A DNA stretch of 64,000 nucleotides from Lentisphaeria bacterium (GCA_022768375.1 JALEMG010000033.1:38019-102018); one strand, 5' to 3'. Shown: positions 1-8,327, counted from the stretch's first letter. Program-made: numbers and translations. Notes: generated by a model not told the origin, from the letters alone.

Positions 1-1
1 G

Positions 2-439
2 GTCAACGCCTCCATGAGCGATCTGGAAGTCACCAACGAACTGTACGAAAAACTGGTGGAACCGACCAACATCCAGCCGACATTCGTCACCCGGCTCCCC
101 GCGGAACTGCTGCCGCTGGCCAATCCCTGCGCCGACGATCCCACGCTGGTGGACGTGTTCGAACTGGGCATCAACGGCGTGGAAGTCGCACCCGCGTACA
201 GCGAACTCAACGATCCCGTCATCCAGCGCAAGCGGTTCATGGACCAGTTTGAAAAGACCAGAGCGGAAGGCGACACGCTGGAGAACAAGGTGGACGAGGA
301 CTTCCTCACCGCGCTGGAGTACGGCATGCCTCCCGCCGGCGGCATGGGCGTGGGCATCGACCGGCTGGTCATGGCGCTGACCGGGGCGGAATCCATCCGC
401 GACGTGATCTTCTTCCCGCAGATGAAGCGGTTGAAATGA
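2..439 (+). CDS. lysS: Lysyl-tRNA synthetase, class II (C-terminal part)
   Basis: The reading frame is already open at the window edge, so only the last 145 or so codons are present. The enzyme charges tRNA-Lys with lysine in the cytoplasm. The visible part is the end of the class II catalytic core: the segment around [20 protein letters not shown] corresponds to motif 2/ATP-site neighbourhood, and [16 protein letters not shown] near the C-terminus is motif 3, with its conserved Gly and Arg. It ends with the family-typical FFPQMK tail. murD starts 7 bases after its stop, so both may be co-transcribed. Identification is firm; the upstream domain lies outside the window. Confidence 0.95.
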   Translation, partial: VNASMSDLEVTNELYEKLVEPTNIQPTFVTRLPAELLPLANPCADDPTLVDVFELGINGVEVAPAYSELNDPVIQRKRFMDQFEKTRAEGDTLENKVDEDFLTALEYGMPPAGGMGVGIDRLVMALTGAESIRDVIFFPQMKRLK

Positions 440-446
440 GCCGGTC

Positions 447-1658
447 ATGACCGACGTGGTGGTCATCGGCGACGGCGTTTCCGGACGGGGCGCCGCCGGA
501 CTTGCCGCCAGACTCGGCCTGCGTTGCGCCGTGGTCCGGGACGGGGCGGGGGCGACTCTGCTGCCGGGAGGACTCATCGTGGTCTCCCCGGGGGTACATC
601 CGGCCAAATCCGCGCTCTATCAGGCGGCGCTGGCGTCGGGACGGCCGGTCGTCAGCGAGATGGAGTTCGGCTTCCGGCACTGGCACAAACCGGTGCTGGC
701 GGTGACCGGCACCAACGGCAAGACCACCACCACCGAATTGACCGTTCATCTCCTGCGCTCCTGCGGGGTCGGCGCCGCGCCCGCGGGAAACATCGGCCGA
801 CCGCTCTCCGATCTGGCCGCCGACCCCGGCGACGCGGAAGTCGCGGTGGCGGAAGTGAGCAGTTTTCAGTTGGAAAAGGTGGAAACATTCGCGCCGCTGG
901 CGGCGGTGATCCTCAATTTCGCCAGCGATCATCTCGACCGCTACCCGGGCGGCTTTGCCGAGTACTGCGCCGTCAAGAAGCGGATTTTTGACCGCGTTGC
1001 CCCGGAGAACCGGATATGGGGGCTGAGTTTTGCGGGCAAACCCCGTCGGGTGACGTGCGCGGACGGGCGGCTTTTTCTGGACGGAAAGGAGATCTTCAAC
1101 TTGGCGGAGGGTGATCTGCCGGGGCCGCACAATGCGGAGAACGCCGCAGCCGCCTGCGAACTCGCGTCGCGGGTGCTGCCGGACACCGTGGTCCATTCGG
1201 AGCGTTTCGCCGCCGCGCTGAGAAGTTTCCGCCGGGGCCGCCATCGGATTGAGACGGTGCTGGTCCGCGGCGGCGTCACCTTTGTGGACGACTCCAAAGG
1301 GACCAATCCGGCGGCGGTGCTGGCGGCCGTTGATTCCTTCGCCGCGCCCATCGTCATTTTGCTCGGCGGACTGGGCAAGGGAATGGATTTCTCGATCCTG
1401 GCGACGAGGGCGTCCCGGTTCCGAGCGGCGATCGTGTACGGGGCGGACCGGGAAAGCATCGCCGCGGTACTGCGCGGCAGGTGTCCGGTGATCGACTGCG
1501 GGAACGATTTTTCCGCCGTGGTGCGCCGGGCGTGCGAACTGGCGCGCCGCGGCGACGTGGTGCTGCTCTCCCCGGCGTGCGCCAGCATGGACATGTTCAA
1601 AAATTACGCCGAACGCGGGGACAGATTCCGCGAACTGGCGGAGCAACTGGCGAGGTGA
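447..1658 (+). CDS. murD: UDP-N-acetylmuramoylalanine--D-glutamate ligase
   Basis: Cytoplasmic peptidoglycan-precursor ligase that adds D-glutamate to UDP-MurNAc-L-Ala using ATP. The 403-residue protein has an N-terminal Rossmann-like domain (VIGDGVSGRGAAG at the start), the Mur ligase P-loop GTNGKTTTTE at about residue 90, the central motif VAEVSSFQLE, the NFASDHLDRY segment with the carbamylated-lysine region following, and the C-terminal DDSKGTNP and LLGGLGKGMDF motifs diagnostic of MurD. Length is slightly below the usual 430-450 because the N-terminal domain is compact. It sits between lysS and a DUF3842 gene with very short gaps. Its presence means this lineage retains peptidoglycan synthesis. 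Confidence 0.95.
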   Translation: MTDVVVIGDGVSGRGAAGLAARLGLRCAVVRDGAGATLLPGGLIVVSPGVHPAKSALYQAALASGRPVVSEMEFGFRHWHKPVLAVTGTNGKTTTTELTVHLLRSCGVGAAPAGNIGRPLSDLAADPGDAEVAVAEVSSFQLEKVETFAPLAAVILNFASDHLDRYPGGFAEYCAVKKRIFDRVAPENRIWGLSFAGKPRRVTCADGRLFLDGKEIFNLAEGDLPGPHNAENAAAACELASRVLPDTVVHSERFAAALRSFRRGRHRIETVLVRGGVTFVDDSKGTNPAAVLAAVDSFAAPIVILLGGLGKGMDFSILATRASRFRAAIVYGADRESIAAVLRGRCPVIDCGNDFSAVVRRACELARRGDVVLLSPACASMDMFKNYAERGDRFRELAEQLAR

Positions 1659-1662
1659 CGCT

Positions 1663-2112
1663 ATGAAAATTCTCGTGATCGACGGACAGGGCGGCGGCAT
1701 CGGCAAAAGCCTGATCGCCCAACTGAAACTCCGACTGCCCGACTGCCGGATCATCGCGGTGGGCACCAACAGCATCGCCGCCAGCGTGATGAAAAAGGCC
1801 GGCGCCGACATCGTGGCCACCGGGGAAAACGCGGTCAGGGTCAACGCCAGGAACGCCGACATCATCACCGGGCCGGTCGGGATCATCGCGGCCGACGCGC
1901 TGTACGGAGAGATCAGCGGCGAAATGGCCAATGCCGTGGCCCGGAGCGAAGCGGATAAAGTGCTGATTCCGTTCAACAACTGCGGCATTTTCATTGTCGG
2001 GATCTCGGCCGGTCCTCCGGCGGAACTGCTGGCCGCCGGGGTGGAAAAAATCGTTGAAATTGTCAATTTCGCGGCAAAAAATGAAAAAAATACGGATTTT
2101 TTGGAAAAATAA
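1663..2112 (+). CDS. DUF3842 family protein
   Basis: A 149-residue protein that opens with KILVIDGQGGGIGKSLIAQL, the hallmark glycine-rich nucleotide-binding-like start of the DUF3842 family. The rest alternates strands and helices like a small Rossmann fold and ends with VEKIVEIVNFAAKNEK. No function has been assigned to the family; I infer only a soluble cytoplasmic, possibly nucleotide-binding protein. It starts 4 bases after murD with a GAGGTG ribosome-binding site inside the murD end, so it is co-translated with murD. Its AT-rich last codons run directly into the next promoter. Confidence 0.8.
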   Translation: MKILVIDGQGGGIGKSLIAQLKLRLPDCRIIAVGTNSIAASVMKKAGADIVATGENAVRVNARNADIITGPVGIIAADALYGEISGEMANAVARSEADKVLIPFNNCGIFIVGISAGPPAELLAAGVEKIVEIVNFAAKNEKNTDFLEK

Positions 2113-2113
2113 T

Positions 2114-2142
2114 TTGCAAATTCCCCGCGGACAAGGTATACT
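2114..2142 (+). promoter_or_regulatory. Sigma70-type promoter for the twin-hairpin leader
   Basis: TTGCAA at 2114-2119 and TATACT at 2137-2142 are separated by exactly 17 bases. It begins right after the stop of the DUF3842 gene, so the downstream small genes form their own transcription unit starting near 2149. Confidence 0.75.
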
Positions 2143-2153
2143 TATAGGAGTCG

Positions 2154-2215
2154 CACCTCCCGAACGGGTCGGGCGGTGTGATGACAGTGCGGGCTCCGAA
2201 CGGGTAGGAGTCCGC
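2154..2215 (+). promoter_or_regulatory. Tandem hairpins with identical loops in the 5' leader
   Basis: Two hairpins lie in the leader before the 79-residue gene. Hairpin 1 pairs 2154-2162 with 2170-2178 (one T-C mismatch); hairpin 2 pairs 2189-2197 with 2207-2215 (one G-T wobble). Both loops carry GAACGGGT at the same place (2162-2169 and 2198-2205), while the stem sequences differ. Conserved loops on unrelated stems suggest an RNA element bound by a protein or ligand. Tandem hairpins recall the guanidine-II riboswitch, but the ACGGG loop and the downstream gene do not fit that class. Confidence 0.55.
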
Positions 2216-2253
2216 GAAGGCCAAAGGTCATAATACACGAAAGGACAAAGAAA

Positions 2254-2493
2254 ATGGCTGACAAAAAAGAGATCTTCGCAGACGGGATCGGACAGATTCA
2301 CTTCGCGGGCAACATGGTGCGGTTCGACTTCGTCACCCTCCAGCCGGAAGAAGACGGCAAGGCCCCCGTTCCGGCGAGCAACGTCCGGATCATCATGCCG
2401 CCCCAGGGGTTCCTCGGCGCGTTCAACTCCATGCAGCAGTTGATCGACAAACTGGTCGAGGCCGGCGTGCTCCAGAAGAACGCGGAGAATTGA
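2254..2493 (+). CDS. Small conserved-looking protein of unknown function
   Basis: A 79-residue soluble protein with no signal peptide or membrane segment. Visible features are an ADGIGQIHFAGNMVRFDF strand-rich N-terminal half, a proline-containing linker, the patch RIIMPPQGFLGAFNSM, and an amphipathic C-terminal helix (MQQLIDKLVEAGVL). I do not recognise a named family. The start is set by AAAGGA at 2240-2245, eight bases before the ATG. It is the first gene after its own promoter and a structured leader, so it is probably well expressed and post-transcriptionally regulated. Coding is supported by codon use and by the operon-like setting. Confidence 0.75.
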   Translation: MADKKEIFADGIGQIHFAGNMVRFDFVTLQPEEDGKAPVPASNVRIIMPPQGFLGAFNSMQQLIDKLVEAGVLQKNAEN

Positions 2494-2535
2494 TCTCTCT
2501 TTCTCTCAACCATTGATACCGTAAGGACTGCCGTC

Positions 2536-2871
2536 ATGGATCTGGAACTCGGATATTCGCTCAGGGAGGGCACCCCGGAGTACCGCTTCGCGGGAATGGT
2601 GCTGTCCGTCCCGGCGCAGCAGTTCCGGGAGTCCGGCGCCTTCGGTGTCGCCCCGGTCCGTTTGGAGAGCGGGATCATCGTTTCCATCCGGTGTTCCCTC
2701 GCCGAATGCGGCCAGTACATTCTGAAACGGGTCTGCGAACTTTGCGTCACCGTTTCCGGTTTCTTGCGGCGGACCGTCGCCCGGGTCTTCAGCCATCTGC
2801 CCCGGGTGCGCCGGCGCGAGACGATTCAGAAAACCACAACGTATTTGTCCTGTTGCGTGTTTCGATGCTGA
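2536..2871 (+). CDS. Hypothetical protein, possibly small
   Basis: A 111-codon frame 42 bases after the preceding small gene, with TAAGGA about nine bases before its ATG. The first half (MDLELGYSLREGTPEYRFAG) looks protein-like. The second half is rich in Cys and Arg and less convincing, with several reading frames open in parallel. No family is recognised and there is no clear membrane segment. A rho-independent terminator follows about 35 bases after the stop, consistent with this being the last gene of the unit. A frameshift or a shorter true protein cannot be excluded. Confidence 0.5.
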   Translation: MDLELGYSLREGTPEYRFAGMVLSVPAQQFRESGAFGVAPVRLESGIIVSIRCSLAECGQYILKRVCELCVTVSGFLRRTVARVFSHLPRVRRRETIQKTTTYLSCCVFRC

Positions 2872-2905
2872 CCCTTCCCGAACAAGGGTCACGAAAAACA
2901 GAAAG

Positions 2906-2930
2906 CCTCCGGTTTTGCCGGGGGTTTTTT
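2906..2930 (+). terminator. Rho-independent terminator
   Basis: CCTCCGG at 2906-2912 pairs with CCGGGGG at 2918-2924 over a five-base loop and is followed by six T. It closes the unit that starts at the 2114 promoter. Confidence 0.85.
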
Positions 2931-2957
2931 GTTTGGGTTCGGTACTGAAAAATGAAG

Positions 2958-2980
2958 AAATCCGCCTCCGGCGGGGATTT
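2958..2980 (-). terminator. Possible terminator after the FAD oxidoreductase
   Basis: On the minus strand, AAATCC..GCC pairs with GGCGGATTT (a two-base bulge, three-base loop) and is followed by a T-rich run. It lies just past the stop of the gene ending at 2987. It is weaker than the other terminators here. Confidence 0.4.
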
Positions 2981-2986
2981 TCGCGC

Positions 2987-4147
2987 TCACGCCTCCGGCG
3001 GCGTCGGCGGGAGCGGCAGCAGCGGTCGGAGGGACGAGTACGGCAGATCCCTCGGAACAAGATTCGCCCCGGCGCAGAGCGCCGCCGCGCATCCCGCCGC
3101 TTCTCCGGTCATCGCCGCGGCGGGGATCACCCGGAAAACTTCCCATGCGTATTTTTCGGCGCCGATACAGCGTCCCGCGGCCAGCAGTCCATCCAGGTCC
3201 CGCGGAATAAGCGATTCATACGGTGCTTCCCATCCGGGGTCCGGGCGCATCCAGTTTCCGGCCATGCCGACGGCATGGGGAAAGTGCTTCCCCGCATCCG
3301 AGTCCGTCAGATTGTAACACGCGTCGATGCGGCCGATTTTGCGGATCTGCGGCATGGCCGGCAGATGGACCGGGTAGTTCCGGACCCGCTCCCCGCGCTC
3401 GAATTGATCGTAATATTCCCGGGCCATGCGCCAGGTGCGGCGGATGAAAGCCGTCACGTTTTTGCCGTCGTATCCGGGGGGCGCGGCGGAGCCGTCCGCA
3501 ATATCCCCGAAGGTGCGGATATGGAGCGATTCGGTGAAGTGGAACGACGAAGGATCGGCGCTCATTTCCATGATCCACGGGGTCACGTAATTGGTTTCCG
3601 AAACGGTCCGTCCTCCCGCAAGTCCGGCCAGATGCGCGCCGCCGGTGGCATCCACAAAACATGTCCCCCGGAGACGGATCGTGCCGGAGAGATTGCAGAC
3701 GTCGACGGATTCGACGCGCGACCCTTTCTTTCGCGCGGCGACGAGCCGGGTGTCCAGCCAGAGATCGACGCCCGCTTCCTCCAGCATCCTGTCCAGTGTC
3801 AGCGTGAAGCCCGCCGGCGAAAAACAGCACGAATACCGTGTCTTCCGCTTTGGTGATGTGCCCGGGTTGCCCCCTTTCGGTCCGCCCCATTGTTCCGGAA
3901 CGTCGAAAGGTCCGTATTCCACACAGCGTTTCAGCATCTCCTCCGCGATCCCGAATGTCACCTGTCTCCCGTTGCCGTCGCACAGCGGCAGATAAATGTA
4001 GATCAGCCCGGAAGTCGCCAGCCCGCCCAGCAGACACTGCTTCTCGATCAGAACGGTCCGCGCTCCCTGCCGGGCCGCCGCGATTGCCGCCGCGATCCCG
4101 GCGACACCGGCGCCGCAGACCACGACGTCATAGTTCAATTCTTTCAA
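2987..4147 (-). CDS. FAD-dependent oxidoreductase (FAD_oxidored type)
   Basis: A 386-residue flavoprotein of the PF12831-like family common in PVC bacteria and often linked to carbohydrate or organic-acid catabolism. The N-terminus has the dinucleotide-binding fold VVVCGAGVAGIAAAIAAARQG, the acidic end of strand 2 (LIEKQCLLGGLATSG), and a later FVDATGGAHLAGLAG stretch. The C-terminal part (LDGLLAAGRCIGA) is the usual second FAD contact. The start is a TTG codon, chosen because AAGGAA sits seven bases upstream and the Rossmann motif follows at once. There is no signal peptide, so it is likely cytosolic. Substrate cannot be told. It lies 123 bases after the QueG-like genes and may be read through from them. 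Confidence 0.8.
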   Translation of the reverse strand: MKELNYDVVVCGAGVAGIAAAIAAARQGARTVLIEKQCLLGGLATSGLIYIYLPLCDGNGRQVTFGIAEEMLKRCVEYGPFDVPEQWGGPKGGNPGTSPKRKTRYSCCFSPAGFTLTLDRMLEEAGVDLWLDTRLVAARKKGSRVESVDVCNLSGTIRLRGTCFVDATGGAHLAGLAGGRTVSETNYVTPWIMEMSADPSSFHFTESLHIRTFGDIADGSAAPPGYDGKNVTAFIRRTWRMAREYYDQFERGERVRNYPVHLPAMPQIRKIGRIDACYNLTDSDAGKHFPHAVGMAGNWMRPDPGWEAPYESLIPRDLDGLLAAGRCIGAEKYAWEVFRVIPAAAMTGEAAGCAAALCAGANLVPRDLPYSSLRPLLPLPPTPPEA

Positions 4148-4270
4148 CGCGATCTTCCTTTCCGTAAAAATTCCGCTTCCGCGCCATACAATAACACGCT
4201 TTTGCCGATCGCGCCACCGCGGATCGCCGATCGGTGCGAAAAATCATGCTTTTTTCCCTTTTGCGGCGTC

Positions 4271-5203
4271 TCACCCCTCCAGAGGGAGTTGCCAGACCGG
4301 ACGCTTGCGGAACTTGGTGCGGAACTTCCGGGTCAGCACGCCTTTTTCCTCCAGATGGACGTAACAGGCGGTGTCGCAGGCCCGACCGCACATGCTGGCG
4401 ACGAAAGCGTGCTTGATGGGGGGATAGAAGTTGATCTGGTCGATGATCTCCCGCGCCCGTTCCGGGGAGAGGTCGGCCGCGCCGGAGATGACGTTCAGCC
4501 GCTCCGGGTCGTCGGCGAAGGCGTTCGGGGGCATGAAGGGGTTCTTGGTCCGGTTCGCGCCTTTGTAGTAGACGGCGCACTGCCACTCGTTCCGGACGCC
4601 GTCGGCATTCAGCGCATGGCCGGGGCAGGCCTTGCGGCACTCGCCGCACCGGTCGCAGAGGTGCGGTTCGATCACCGGGTCCTCCGGCAGTTCCGCGTCG
4701 GTCAGGATGAATCCCCACCGCTGATTGGGACCGAATTCGTCGGTGAGAACAGACCCGGACAGTCCGATCTCCCCCAGTCCGCAAGCGGCGGCGCACCGCT
4801 CGAAATCCAGCATGTGTTCGGCGGTCTTTCCCCGGTAGACCTCGGCGTAGTCCACTTCAAAGTTGGTGCCTTCGCTGTCGTTGCGCACCAGCAGCGTGCG
4901 GCGCTGGGGCAGGGCTTCGAAGCCCGCTTCCTCCAGCACGGAGCATCCCCGCAGCAGCGCGCCGGGGATCATCACCTCCTCCAGCGTCTCCACGCCGGTC
5001 GTGTATTGGTAGTACACCGTGCCGTCCTCCACGCCGCGCCGGGAACCGCGCAACTGCCGAAAGGCCACGCAGATCACGCTGCGCGCCTCCGGCATGAGGA
5101 GTTTGACCGCCGGGTCGGGGATCCGGTCCGCCGCTCCGCAGCGGACGAGATCGGCCCCGCATCGTTTCAGTTCGGAGATGATTCGGGATCTCAGTTCGTT
5201 CAT
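4271..5203 (-). CDS. QueG-like 4Fe-4S double-cluster protein, copy 1
   Basis: A 310-residue cytosolic iron-sulfur protein related to epoxyqueuosine reductase QueG. The N-terminal half is the QueG-type domain (LMPEARSVICVAF, then the CGLGEIGLSGSVLTDEFGP segment). The ferredoxin motif LCDRCGECRKACPGHAL supplies a CxxCxxCxxxCP ligand set, and CGRACDTACYVHLEEKG gives a second Cys group. True QueG has two full clusters plus cobalamin; here the second motif is atypical, so tRNA modification is not assured. The ATG overlaps the stop of copy 2 by four bases (ATGA), so translation is coupled. A longer upstream extension in frame is rejected because it overlaps copy 2. Confidence 0.8.
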   Translation of the reverse strand: MNELRSRIISELKRCGADLVRCGAADRIPDPAVKLLMPEARSVICVAFRQLRGSRRGVEDGTVYYQYTTGVETLEEVMIPGALLRGCSVLEEAGFEALPQRRTLLVRNDSEGTNFEVDYAEVYRGKTAEHMLDFERCAAACGLGEIGLSGSVLTDEFGPNQRWGFILTDAELPEDPVIEPHLCDRCGECRKACPGHALNADGVRNEWQCAVYYKGANRTKNPFMPPNAFADDPERLNVISGAADLSPERAREIIDQINFYPPIKHAFVASMCGRACDTACYVHLEEKGVLTRKFRTKFRKRPVWQLPLEG

Positions 5204-6105
5204 AATACACCTTCGGCTTTCAGATGACGGTAACAGGCGGCGTCGCACGCCTTGCCGCAAATGCAGGGGATGTAGCCGGTGGAACGGCTGGGCAGAAAGT
5301 CGATCTTCCCGTACATCTCCCGGGCGGTTTCCCTCGTGAAGCGTTTCTCGCCGGAAATGACACGTTCGCGTTCCGGGTCGTCCGCTAAAAATTCCTCCGT
5401 CATGAACGGGTTGGATTTGTGCGCTCCCCGGTAGTAGACCGCGCACTGCCAGGAGTCCGTCCCGTCGGCGTCGACGGCATGGCCGGGACAGGCGGCGGCG
5501 CACGCTCCGCACCGGTCGCAGAGCGTTTCCCCGAACGGTTCGTCGCACTCCAGCGGCGCGTCGGTGATGATGAACGCCATGCGCAGGAACGGCCCCAGTT
5601 TCGGCGCGATCAGGTGTCCGGACATGCCGGGCGCGCCGAGACCGCAGATTTTCGCCGCCAGATTGAAGTCGATGATGACGTCCGGCACCGGCTTGCCGGG
5701 CGCGACGGCTTCGGCGTGGACCAGTTCGTAGGTGTCGACGAGTTCCGGGTTGGTGGTGTGGTCGCCCTGAATGCGCAAGTTGGAGACGTTGCGCTGGAGA
5801 CAGGCGTCGTAACCGGCGTTCTCGATCATCGCCCCCATTTTCAGCAGAAAGATCTCACTGAGGTCCTCGTCGATGTATTTGACCCCCAGCGAAGTGTACT
5901 GCATGTACTGCGTCCGGTCCGCCATGGTCCGGTACAATGCGCGGGGGACACGGAACAGAAATCCGACGACGCATTTCGCGTTGGGCAGGATCATTTTGGG
6001 ATCGCGCTGGGGGGCGACGCCCCGGAAGGCCGCGATGTCGCCGATGCCCACGGCGGCGGCCCCGTATTCCCGCGCCTTCTGTTTGACAAGTTCAGCGGTC
6101 AGCAT
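5200..6105 (-). CDS. QueG-like 4Fe-4S double-cluster protein, copy 2
   Basis: A 301-residue paralogue of its two neighbours. It keeps the LPNAKCVVGFLFRVPRAL segment, the CGLGAPGMSGHLIAPKLGP block that in QueG lines the cobalamin site, the CDRCGACAAACPGHAV cluster motif, and the C-terminal CICGKACDAACYRHLKAEGV. Both Cys groups align with copy 1, though overall sequence has diverged, so the duplication is old. The redox role is inferred from family; no substrate is evident. It follows copy 3 by 18 bases and overlaps copy 1 by four, placing all three in one transcript driven from the 8290-8317 promoter. Confidence 0.8.
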   Translation of the reverse strand: MLTAELVKQKAREYGAAAVGIGDIAAFRGVAPQRDPKMILPNAKCVVGFLFRVPRALYRTMADRTQYMQYTSLGVKYIDEDLSEIFLLKMGAMIENAGYDACLQRNVSNLRIQGDHTTNPELVDTYELVHAEAVAPGKPVPDVIIDFNLAAKICGLGAPGMSGHLIAPKLGPFLRMAFIITDAPLECDEPFGETLCDRCGACAAACPGHAVDADGTDSWQCAVYYRGAHKSNPFMTEEFLADDPERERVISGEKRFTRETAREMYGKIDFLPSRSTGYIPCICGKACDAACYRHLKAEGVL

Positions 6106-6123
6106 GATGAAAACACTCCTCCT

Positions 6124-7191
6124 TTACCGATCCATGATCCAGGCCTTGCCGGTGCGCAGCGGTTCCTTGAAGCGCCCTTCCATGCAGCCGCCTTTTTTCT
6201 CCAGCATGCTGACGCAGGCGCGGATGCAGCCGCCGCATTTGGCCATGTTGTAGCCGACCCAGGTGGGGAAGTATTTTTCCAGCGCCCGGTAGACTTTCAT
6301 GATCTCTTTTTCGTTGGCTTCGCACTTGCCTTCGAGCAGATCAAGGGAGCCGTTCTCGTTCGCGTCCCAGACCCGCTTCGGCACGAAGGGGTTGAACTTG
6401 CGCCCGCCGTGCGTGTAGAAGGCGTAGCAGCGCCATTCGTCCAGTTTGCCCCATTCGCAGAGTTTGTCGCCGATCATGACCTTGATGCTCTCGGTTTTGC
6501 TGAGACAGCCGCCGGGACACTCCCGGACGCAGGCCATGCAGCGGCGGCAGAGCGGCTTGCCGCTGTACAGCGGGTCCGGGGTCAATTCCGCGTCGGTGAA
6601 AATGAACGCCACCCGCTGCAGCGGTCCGAAGTCTTTGGTCAGAAACATTTTGCTCCAGCCGATCTCCCCGAGTCCGCAGGCCACCGCCGCCAGCCGGAAC
6701 TGGAACTGCAGATCGGGCGGCACCTGACCCGGCCGCGCCGCCCGGGTGAACTGCACCGAACGGTGATGGTTGGTCTTGCGCTTGGCCTGATTCATCGCCT
6801 CAATCTGCTCCTCCGGCGAGAGCGTATTGCCCGGGGAACCGTCCATGTCCGAGACGCAACCCCGCGCTCCGGTATTGCGGTAGACCACCGCTTCATAGCC
6901 GTTGTCCTCGATCAGTTGTCCCACCTGATAGAGCACCGCCGGGGCGAAAATTTCGTTGATGCCGCCGTAGGCCATCGAGGGGTACTGGTAGAACTGCGTC
7001 CCCTCCTCGATGCCCCGCTGGACCCCCCGGGGGATGCGGAAGACAAAACCGATCACCGATTTCGCCTCGGGAAAAATGTACCGCGGGTCCATTTCCCGGG
7101 GGGCGCCCTCGAAGCGGTCCATGCTCCCGATGCCGCACATGTCGGCGCCGGCGGCCAAAGCCGCCTCCTTGATCATTTCACTGGTCAGCAT
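6124..7191 (-). CDS. QueG-like 4Fe-4S double-cluster protein, copy 3
   Basis: The longest of the three paralogues (355 residues). It has the QueG-like core (FPEAKSVIGFVFRIPRGV; CGLGEIGWSKMFLTKDFGP), the cluster motif LCRRCMACVRECPGGCL, and the terminal MAKCGGCIRACVSMLEKKGG. An insertion of about 40 residues (around SPEEQIEAMNQAKRKTNHHRS) and a longer stretch between the cluster motifs set it apart. A GGAGGAGA ribosome-binding site precedes the ATG. It lies 24 bases after the U32-like gene, which it probably serves with. Soluble and cytosolic; an electron-transfer or reductive role is inferred only. Confidence 0.8.
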   Translation of the reverse strand: MLTSEMIKEAALAAGADMCGIGSMDRFEGAPREMDPRYIFPEAKSVIGFVFRIPRGVQRGIEEGTQFYQYPSMAYGGINEIFAPAVLYQVGQLIEDNGYEAVVYRNTGARGCVSDMDGSPGNTLSPEEQIEAMNQAKRKTNHHRSVQFTRAARPGQVPPDLQFQFRLAAVACGLGEIGWSKMFLTKDFGPLQRVAFIFTDAELTPDPLYSGKPLCRRCMACVRECPGGCLSKTESIKVMIGDKLCEWGKLDEWRCYAFYTHGGRKFNPFVPKRVWDANENGSLDLLEGKCEANEKEIMKVYRALEKYFPTWVGYNMAKCGGCIRACVSMLEKKGGCMEGRFKEPLRTGKAWIMDR

Positions 7192-7215
7192 ATTGGGAAT
7201 CTCCTCCTTATGAGC

Positions 7216-8223
7216 CTAGGGTTCCATCGTTTCCGGCGGCGTGACCATGGCCGCCTGCTGGATGTCTTTGCAGTAGCGCCGGGCGGTTTCCGGATCGGTC
7301 AGACGCCAGCGGGTCGCCGCGTAATCCGCGGGGATCGCGGCATTGGCCAGAATGCGCGGATGAAAAAGTTCGGAATGGGCCGGTTCGGTGAGGTCCAGCA
7401 GATTGCCGTGCCAGTGTCCGGCGAGATAAGCCGCCGCCACCGCCGCCGGGTTGAAGTTGGTCCGGGTGGCGAGTTTCATGCCGTCGCAGAACGGTTCGTA
7501 GCGCGGGATGTCCTCGGGCCGGATGAAGTTGCTGTGAAAGAGCAGATGGTCCCGGTGGTCCCCCGCCTTGAGAAACATTGTGCAGACGCCGTGAAACTCG
7601 AACGCATTGTCCATCTCCGCCGTTTCGTGCTGGTGCGCCACCAGATTGTCGTGAAATGTCCGCGCGGAACAGAAGTTGAGACAGCCGCTGTTGGCCAGAA
7701 GAAAAAGTTTCTTCCCCCGGGCATGGCAGAGATCCCGCATCCGCGCCATGCGCTCCGGGTCGTAGTTGTACTCCCGCTTGAGGTAGAAACTGTCGAAAAG
7801 TTCCGCGACGTATTCCACCGCTTCCGGCGTGCCGATCTCCATGTTGACCGAGGCGCGCAGTTCCAGTTGCGGGAAGTTGGCGCGCAGAAACCGGGCGATC
7901 AGCGGCGAGGCGGTCGTCGCCGCCGCCAGACCGTATTCGGTCCGCAGCCGGTCCACCGTATCCCCCAGACGCTGAAAGAAACTCCGCGCCAGTGTTCGCC
8001 GGCCGTAGCAGTTGCCGTTCAGCAGCAGACACAAGTCGATCCCGGCGTTGGCGAAGCGCCGCAGATCCGTCTCCAGTTGCCGCTGTTCCGCCCCGCCGGA
8101 GGCGAGACCGCGCCCGGTGGTGAAGTTCTCCCACGCAAAGTAAAGTTCCGCCACCTGCTCCCGACGGGCCAGCAGGCAGTCCAGAAAACGACGGTGGTTC
8201 TGGTAGCCGAAGTGGAACTTCAT
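7216..8223 (-). CDS. U32-peptidase-like TIM-barrel protein
   Basis: A 335-residue soluble protein that looks related to the U32 collagenase-like/UbiU group. The tell-tale part is KLFLLANSGCLNFCSARTFHDN around the middle, resembling the U32 Cys-containing signature; NCYGR earlier adds another Cys. U32 proteins of the UbiU/UbiV and RlhA types bind [4Fe-4S] clusters and act in RNA or quinone hydroxylation, so pairing with three iron-sulfur proteins is sensible, but the assignment is tentative. The ATG at 8223 is preferred over an in-frame TTG at 8244 because AAAGAGG lies eight bases before it. It is the first gene after a strong promoter. Confidence 0.6.
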   Translation of the reverse strand: MKFHFGYQNHRRFLDCLLARREQVAELYFAWENFTTGRGLASGGAEQRQLETDLRRFANAGIDLCLLLNGNCYGRRTLARSFFQRLGDTVDRLRTEYGLAAATTASPLIARFLRANFPQLELRASVNMEIGTPEAVEYVAELFDSFYLKREYNYDPERMARMRDLCHARGKKLFLLANSGCLNFCSARTFHDNLVAHQHETAEMDNAFEFHGVCTMFLKAGDHRDHLLFHSNFIRPEDIPRYEPFCDGMKLATRTNFNPAAVAAAYLAGHWHGNLLDLTEPAHSELFHPRILANAAIPADYAATRWRLTDPETARRYCKDIQQAAMVTPPETMEP

Positions 8224-8289
8224 CGCAACGACCTCTTTCATCAAAGAATCCCGAAGACCGCAAGCAACTGTCTTCGTTATACAGTTAAT

Positions 8290-8317
8290 AATATAATCCC
8301 GTTTTTGCCGATGTCAA
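8290..8317 (-). promoter_or_regulatory. Promoter of the U32-like/QueG-like operon
   Basis: On the minus strand TTGACA (8312-8317) and TATATT (8290-8295) are 16 bases apart, about 65 bases before the first gene start. Confidence 0.75.
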
Positions 8318-8327
8318 ACGGGGAAAT

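Noticed and set aside
2154..2215. Guanidine-II (mini-ykkC) riboswitch
   Set aside because: It has two hairpins, but loops are ACGGG closed by A-T, not the ACGR tetraloop closed by G-C, and the next gene is not a guanidine exporter or carboxylase.
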